Source: Saururus chinensis
Lineage: Eukaryota; Streptophyta; Magnoliopsida; Piperales; Saururaceae
Assembly (NCBI GenBank): GCA_035235625.1
Contig: CP141149.1
Coordinates: 19,471,893 to 19,535,892, forward strand
Direction of reading: 5' to 3'
DNA: 64,000 nucleotides
Shown here piece after piece: positions 57,251-64,000 of the stretch. Numbering within the stretch: position 1 is the stretch's first letter; each line of letters opens with the position of its first letter. Position numbers and translations under genes: made by a program. A model generated the notes under the pieces. It saw only the letters and a program-made list of their open reading frames with translations. It ran no database searches and was not told the DNA's origin.

Positions 57251-60200
57251 TTAAAAAATTCTTTTGCAATATAACAATTGTAAATCAGGAAAATGACAAA
57301 ATACGAAACTTGTGAAAACAGATTATAATTCAAAACATCACACATCAATTTTTCCATCTAAAATTTTTCTCTTTTCAATCATCGTACGGCCAAACCAAAT
57401 ATCCTCAAGCGCTAATCAAAAACAAATGTATGAATAAATTACTATGATCATGGATTTTAAATACAAATCTATCCCAGGCATCCTTGAGTACAAGTCGCAT
57501 AAACAGTCAACTATATAATCCAAATTACAAGTCAGAAATATAAATACTTTAAATCTCATCTTACCCAATACATTAGATTGTGACACAAAATATACTCACA
57601 TTGAGTCGAGGATATACCTGAGTCAAAGGGGAAATAATCCATCATAGAACGAGCATCCATCTCCAGGAGCTCTCCAATACAACCTACATAAGCCTCCCGC
57701 ACCATGGGGCTAAAAAATAGGGTAATGAGTATTTTCATACTCAGTAGAAAAATACCCATTAGGGGAAATAAACCAATGAACTTCATAAGTTCATACAACC
57801 ATGCAATCATACATGAAGCATAAATATGAAACATAAATATGGTCTCATACACCATCGTACTAGCTGAACTTACACTTACTCTTATGTCATACTCTTATGC
57901 TTACACTCTGAATTAGAGTCTTACCAACTTACTCGTATAATCGTACACTTACACTTACAACAAATGCATACTTGTACAACCTTATTCTATGAACTTACTT
58001 GTACGACCTTACTCGTATAATCTTACTCTTATGCATAAACATACTCTTACATCTTTCTTAGAAGCTCACACTTACACTTACTCTAAATCCTACACATATT
58101 GCTTACTCAAAATTTGATGTATATAACTTACTCTTACTATTGTACACATACTACCTACCATCAATAAGCTCCAGCATCAGAAAGGAAGAAAATGTCATTG
58201 AGGTGTTACCTTAACCTTCGGGGAGCAACTAGACTCTATAGACTTTTCTGAAGGCAAGGCACACCTATGTTCATGGGGCACATGATCAAATGGTAAGAGC
58301 AGATCTATGATACAACTTACCCGAGCGTGCAAATTCCCACTCTCTGGGGCCATACAGTGCCAACTAAGGGCGGAAAATATGTGGTGCCACTCTTGGGTAG
58401 GAATCTTATAATGCCACTCTTGGGCGGAACATACAGTGCCATCTATAGGTAGAAATACATACAGTGCTCACGAAGGGCAGAACCTTATAGCGCTCTCAAC
58501 AGAGCATCAAATGACTGGGCTGAAATACAACACTAAGATTAAATTGAAAACATACATTGCTCTTAATAGAGCATTAGATGTTTGGTGTTCTATACAACAC
58601 ACAGGCAATATCCAGTAGGATAAACACCATGACAAGACATAAGAAATGCTTAGCCGACTTATTGTCGACTAGCACAAACACAAAACTTAATCCGCCGAAC
58701 CCTCAGGTCTCAACCTCATAACACTATCATTAGCTTTTCTTATATTTCAAGTTTGAATTAAGTTATCCGATACAATTTTGTCATAAAAACTCACAGTGCT
58801 CAATTGATCAAATTGAAGTTAAGCCCGATTGAAACCCTCGTTTATCGGGGCAACAAACTTCACTTAACCCGTCCAAGTCACAACATAGCTCACCATACAC
58901 AAATCCTTACGTATTCATACAATCTCCGCCATCCACCTTACAACCAAAATATCTCACTCGACATCATCAAACGAAGCTCCTCATAGCAGATTCCCGTTAG
59001 CACCATCTTACTTAATACCTCACTTATTATGCTTACTTTTCACTTCATAATTTGTACGTTATGCTTGTACAATTATGCAAGCTCTTATTGTCTAATAAAC
59101 CCCTGTAGGGCTCCAAGCCTAAGTCCTTTTACTTATCGAACCACTAACGTACATTCCAAACCAAACCAAACCAATCTACTCCACTCCTTACCTGTCAAAC
59201 TTACCTTTGTCGTCTTTTATCATACACTTACACATCCATATCCCCAACCAACTCTATACCAAACCCTTTGCCACTGTTTATCGTTCATTGCCCATACTTC
59301 TGCCCACATGCAAAGTCCACATACGTAACTTAGCAACAAACTCACTAGTCATAACTAGCACATACATATTCTACATACATCAACCATCTTTAGCACATGT
59401 ATTCCACATACATCAACCATACTTACAGCTCATATGCATGCCATATGTATCTAAACATACAATATAATCATGCTTACATGCACATCATGCAATCCTAGCA
59501 TGCTACTACTCATTCTAAGCATGCTATCATAAAATTACTAGTTCAAAGCTCCCCTACCTCATAATCATGACATTTGATGGTGAGCACACAACAGTGGCAA
59601 TGCCGGTGGTGGCGTCGGTGGCGGAGTTGGCAGCACCGAGGTTTTAGGAAACATTTTTTAGCCGAGAGAGTTGTTGTCCCAAGCTTTTAGGAAGTGCCGG
59701 AAGCAATCATGGCCAAATGGGGTGTTAGAAGTATGTGGCAAAATCCGCAATCCACAGCGGCACACTACGGGCAGCCAGGAGAAAGGTCATACCAACAGAA
59801 ATGGCAAGTGCGACCAAAAGTTGAGATGAACTCACTGAAGTTTGGCCGGTAGCTGTGAATTACTTGGCCGGCTGCAAGATGTCAAAATCGGCTATGGACA
59901 GCACCCAACGACGTCGATTTTGTGTTTACAAGGGCTCACATAAGGGCAGAGGGCATGGGGCGACCCTCACAGATAGAGAAGAGGTGGTGGACAACTCTGG
60001 GGTAAACTCCATTCGGTGGCAAAGCCATCTGATGGTCAGGCGGCGTAAATGCAGTGCCGAAACCCTAAATGGCATGCACGACTACATGCACACGCGGCCA
60101 ATAGGGGAGGGGGAGATGGGTGGTCCATGGGTCCGGAGGTGGCTCTAGGCCCACAAGGGCGGCTTGGCTAAGGCCACTATGTGGTGGCTCACCTAAGCGG

Positions 60201-61668
60201 TGACATCGCCGATCGCCACCCACAGCCAAAATAAATGGTACGGACAGTTGTGCATCTAGCACGGTTGAGGGCAGAGGGATAGAGCTGGCCAAGGGTTGGC
60301 AAAGCTGTCACTATGACAAGGCTGGCCAAAAATGGCCCATAGCTGCAGTGGAACAGTCCTCCTTCGACCAATTCATGCTGCACACACTAGGAAACGAGTA
60401 GAAGGGAAAGTGGCTCATTCCAAGAGGTAGCTAAATGGGGGTATACAGGGCCAGCAGGTCTAGGCCGGAGCAGCCATGTCATCATCGCCGGTCCAAGATG
60501 AAGCCAAATGGCAGACAACAATTTTTGGCAGCTCATCGGAGAGTCAAAACACAGTGAAGGACAGGCTCGGTTTTTGTGGACGAGCACATCAACTAGGCGA
60601 GAGACAGATCTAATTCCAATGGATGGGACAAAGGCGAATCCGGGCTGGGTGGAAACATCCACCATCATTGCCAAGCCGGAGATAAGCCAAACAAAGGTCT
60701 GGTCAGTCAAGTCTGGCGTTCGGCTAACGGTGGCAACTAGTGAACTCAGACAAAAGCGGTGAAAACAGGGGAGATAGGCAGACTGGAATAGAGTGAGGGA
60801 GGCCAGAGGGGGTGGAGACAAGCTGGGTGGGGCAGCCCTTGCCTTCGCTAGGCTGGGGTGGAGGCCATGATGACCAGCCGGCCACGGTCAGCTTGTACCG
60901 GCGGCCACTGTGTAATCAAAACAATCGGGACAAGAAAATAGAGCAACAAATGGGAGGAAAGGAGTGGAGCGGCAGAGAGGCCGGAGCAAGTGGAGCCAGG
61001 CTGGGTGGGGCCATCCTTGGTCGTCGCCAAGTGGGGGCGGAGCCCACCACAGTCATCTGGCCACTGCCTGTCATCACTGTTGGCGGTAATTCAAAAACGC
61101 AGAGAGAGGGGAGGAAAGGGGCTAACCGGTCAGAAGCTCATGGGGGCGGCAAGCCAAGCAGAGGCTAGGCAGAGCCCACCAGTCACCGCTGGCACCTCCC
61201 AGTCATGAGACAGAGAGAGTGAGGAGGAACCGAGGGAAATAGGGGAGAGAAGTGGGGCGACGAGGAGAGCAACTAGGGCTAGGTACGGCCATCCCCGGCT
61301 GTCGCAAGGCTGGGCCAGTGGCAATGGCAGTGGCAGTAGCCCTGTAGCCCACCAGCGACTGGAGCACAAGAAACTGAAGGGGAGGGGGATGCACTATTCT
61401 GGGTCTTTCTAGATCGGGCTCAAACCCAATTTGATCTTTTATCTTTTTTTTTCCACTTATCTCTCCCTTATCCTCTGCACTTTCGTTCTTTCAATTTTTC
61501 ACTCCATAAGCACACGTCCAGGCCTGTGGCCTGCAACTAAACCCTACACCCGACTCTATGGGTACAAATACAAAGGTCAAATACGTTGAAGCGTCATATT
61601 TTCTCCCTGAAAAATGAAAAAAAAATAGAAAAATCAACAAAAATTGTAATAAAATTCAGGACAATACA
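57251..61668 (+). mobile_element. Family-A LTR unit nested in its own family, AGTGG target duplication
   Basis: AGTGG flanks it at 57246-57250 and 61669-61673. It aligns to 35839-40371 along its length, including GCATCCATCTCCAGGAGCTC (57652), CTTACTCGTA-type repeats, AAAGCTCCCCTACCTC (59540) and CCTACACCCGACTCTA (61540). The right end reads GGACAATACA. The left end starts TTAAAAAATTC and lacks the first 30 or so bases (TGTAACACCC...). No coding capacity. Frames in the GC-rich 59600-61400 part are not conserved with the copy at 38740-40050, so they are not genes. Confidence 0.65.
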
Positions 61669-61674
61669 AGTGGT

Positions 61675-61974
61675 GGCTAGATTTAACCACTAGTGAGGCT
61701 GATCGGCCACTGGATAGTACATACACATGTTAACCGAGTAAGATCTAGCGAAAGGGGCTATTTTTGGTGGCGGAAGGGCTCGAGAGGGAAAGACAGGTGA
61801 GGGGAGGGTGGTTTGGGTCAATGGAGGGAAGGTGGTTGGACGGTGCTAGTCGAGATCACGGCTAGCCATAATCCAAAATAAAAGAGGTGAAGGGGGAGCC
61901 ATGACTAAGTAGAGGCAGAGATGGAGCAAATTGTCACATGAATATCAAAAGATAGAGCTGTGGGATGTACTAGA
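61675..61974. other. Non-coding stretch, possibly the tail of the 55144 unit
   Basis: GA-rich sequence with GGTGGCGG and GGGGAGGG motifs. It would continue the interrupted family-A copy if the nesting is right, but I could not align it well. Confidence 0.3.
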
Positions 61975-64000
61975 TGTAACACCTTGTTTTCTGATTACAT
62001 CTAAACCGAGGGGTTAGGAGTAATTATAAAATTTTGGATAAGAATTTGGGGTGTTTTAAAGGATGAAATCTACTATATGGATAGAGCTTGAAGTAAGGAG
62101 CGTAACGAATCGAATAATGCAAAAAACAGAGGTTGGGATTGAAAGTTACGACATCAGAATGTATGCCACAGGGGCGAGACCCACTTAAAAAATGTGGGAT
62201 ACCTACCCATGTATAGTCTAGTTCAAAGGCCTCATCGATATGAGTCCATCGGTACCAAAAATGCATGATTCTGACTTCGGAATAAGAAGATATTGTGTTT
62301 TGAAATTTGGATAATATTTGATTATAGTAATAATTTAAAATAGGGAGAAAAGACAAAATTACTGGAGTCATGGATGACGCCAGTGGCTCGAGCTGCGCCG
62401 CATGTCTTGGGTCTCGCACAAACATGAGCCATCTATGTGATGCGCAGCGAGATGCACGACAGACTTGTGCAACACACATTTAGCATGCAACAAGCAGAGC
62501 GCACCTTCCACGTCACCGCATCAAGTGGGTTCTTACACTCTCTGGGTAGTTTTGGGGTAGAACCTCAAATTATCATTTTTATCTAGATACCCACCAAAAA
62601 AAATAATTGATATCTAGTGTGCATATAGGTGTGCAACATCATGAGAAAACTCCTCTTTTTTAGCCTCCCGTTGCCCCATGAGTATCAGAGGAAATGTCAT
62701 TCAGAATCACAACCTCTAATTTTCTCGTCATCAGATGAACTAACAATTTCTGCATATGTTTCTGAATCAGATTGCTTCTAAATAATTCATTTTGTGACAA
62801 AGGATTTTATAAAAAAATTATAATTATTTTTTCCAATTTCTGCTTAGTATTACTTTAAAATTTACCTCAACCTACTGACTTGAAGCTTTAAACTCTAAAC
62901 CCATGCTCTGCTCATATAGGTTAGCTCTTCTGAACTATTTTGCTCGGTTATGTTCATTAGCTCCATTTTTGGGAAAAATATTATATCTATAAAAAGATTT
63001 CACACGCTACATTATGTTTTGAATGCATGCACTCTCTAGATAGTTTGGGGGTAAAACCTGAGATTATCATATTTTGGATACTCATCGAGAAAAATAATAC
63101 ATATCTAGTGCATGCATATAGGTGTGGAGCATCATGGGAAAGCTTCTATCATTTTGAGCCTCCTGTTGCCCAATGAGAGACGGGGAGAACACTGTTCAGT
63201 ATCACGGCCTCTAATCTGCCTGCACTGTTTTGATTCTAGAAGGTTATTTATCTGATTTTAAATTCATAATCAGATTCTATTTGAAATAATTGATTCGATA
63301 TTAAAATATCAAATTTTGAGTATGAATGATTTCATGGATGAAGCCATTTCTGACGATTCTAAATTGATTTGTCTATGCTCTGATTTTCTTTGCTTTATTT
63401 TGATTTTAAAAAATAATTTATTTGATTTTAAAATTCATAATCGATTGTGTACAATATGATTTATTCAATTCTAAATTAATAATTAGATTTCATTTAAAGT
63501 GTTTTATACAATCATAAATTATCATATTCCGGTTATAAATGTTTTATCGATTATAATCTATTGGATTCTGTTTATGATTACTTATCCAATTAACTACTCG
63601 ATTTTGTTAAATATATGTTTTGATTTTAATATAATCTAAATAATGTTTTCGAGTGAATTGCAAGGATACAATTTGTTTAAAGGAGGAAGAATGTAATGCC
63701 CCATTTTTTGATTATGTCTAACCCGAGGGGTTAGAGGTAATTATAGAATTTTGGGTAAGGACTTGGGGCATTTTAAGGGATGAAATCCATGGATAAAGCT
63801 CGAAGTAACAAACGTAATGAACCGAAGAACTCATGAAGTAGAGGTCGGGAGAGAAAGTTATGATCTCAGGAAGTGTGCTACATGGGCGGGACCCACTTGA
63901 ACAGTATAGGATAACAAACGAGTCCATCATACCAAGAATGCGCAATTCTGACTTCGGGGTAAGAAGATATCGTGTTTTGAAGTTGGGAAATATTTGATTA
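61975..64000 (+). mobile_element. LTR-type element, two LTR starts and a polypurine tract, cut by right edge
   Basis: About 350 bp from 61975 (TGTAACACC...) matches about 310 bp from 63692 (TGTAATGCCCC...) to the window edge, with the shared blocks CCGAGGGGTTAG, GATGAAATC, GACCCACTT and TCTGACTTCGG. AAAGGAGGAAGAA sits directly before 63692, where a polypurine tract should precede a 3' LTR. The space between is short (under 1.4 kb) and codes for nothing, so the element is defective. Inside it, about 190 bp at 62530-62720 is repeated at 63020-63215. Confidence 0.6.

Noticed and set aside
60387-61369. Open frames of up to 144 codons in the GC-rich part of the nested family-A unit
   Set aside because: The homologous part of the copy at 38740-40050 does not conserve them, so they are not protein-coding.

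Overview
The window is a stretch of flowering-plant nuclear DNA, very probably from a monocot. I infer this from spliced genes with GT-AG introns, an extremely GC-rich first exon followed by AT-rich introns and exons, Stowaway-type miniature elements, and dense nested retrotransposon debris. I cannot name the species. There are no bacterial genes, no operons and no CRISPR array, and I see no tRNA or rRNA gene.

Host genes. The left end (1-6724, minus strand) carries the first 14 exons and the start of exon 15 of a large glycine-rich, cysteine-rich membrane protein. All splice phases agree and give about 933 continuous codons before the gene leaves the window. At 19876-20456 (minus) is a second intact gene with two exons. 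It encodes a 75-residue secreted peptide with eight closely packed cysteines and is easily missed because of its size. A duplicated copy of this gene and its flanks lies at about 45240-49690. That copy is dead: it has a stop and a frameshift in exon 1, a shift in exon 2, and a 3.4-kb hAT transposon inserted in exon 2.

Mobile DNA. Everything else is repeats. Five insertions have clear ends and target-site duplications or close to it: a 3.3-kb solo-LTR-like unit (14610-17934, CCTTT); a 4.8-kb non-autonomous CACTA element (21912-26676, AAT); a 4.5-kb TG...CA unit (35839-40371, imperfect TGACA/TAACA); a relative of that unit (57251-61668, AGTGG) nested in another copy of its own family; and the hAT element (45395-48792, GTTGGCCC, perfect 8 bp). 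Further pieces are an inverted 5' end of the same CACTA family (8985-9970), decayed Ty3/gypsy pol (40833-42810), the last part of a Ty1/copia RNase H (43324-43500), Stowaway-like elements, and an LTR-like pair with a polypurine tract at the right edge.

Tandem arrays and oddities. There is an 87-bp minisatellite of 11 copies (18626-19577) whose period equals 29 codons, a 54-bp array, 56-bp and 49-bp triplets, a 72-bp array of hairpins, and alternating CT-tract and hairpin modules inside the CACTA element. A degenerate ubiquitin-like fragment lies in a GC-rich block at 11267-11362. Most of 49.1-55.1 kb is featureless apart from a Stowaway element and a possible GTPase gene fragment.

The genes do not work together as a pathway. 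The biology visible here is one housekeeping-like membrane-protein gene, one small secreted-peptide gene with a dead paralogue, and layered transposon insertions whose relative order can be read.
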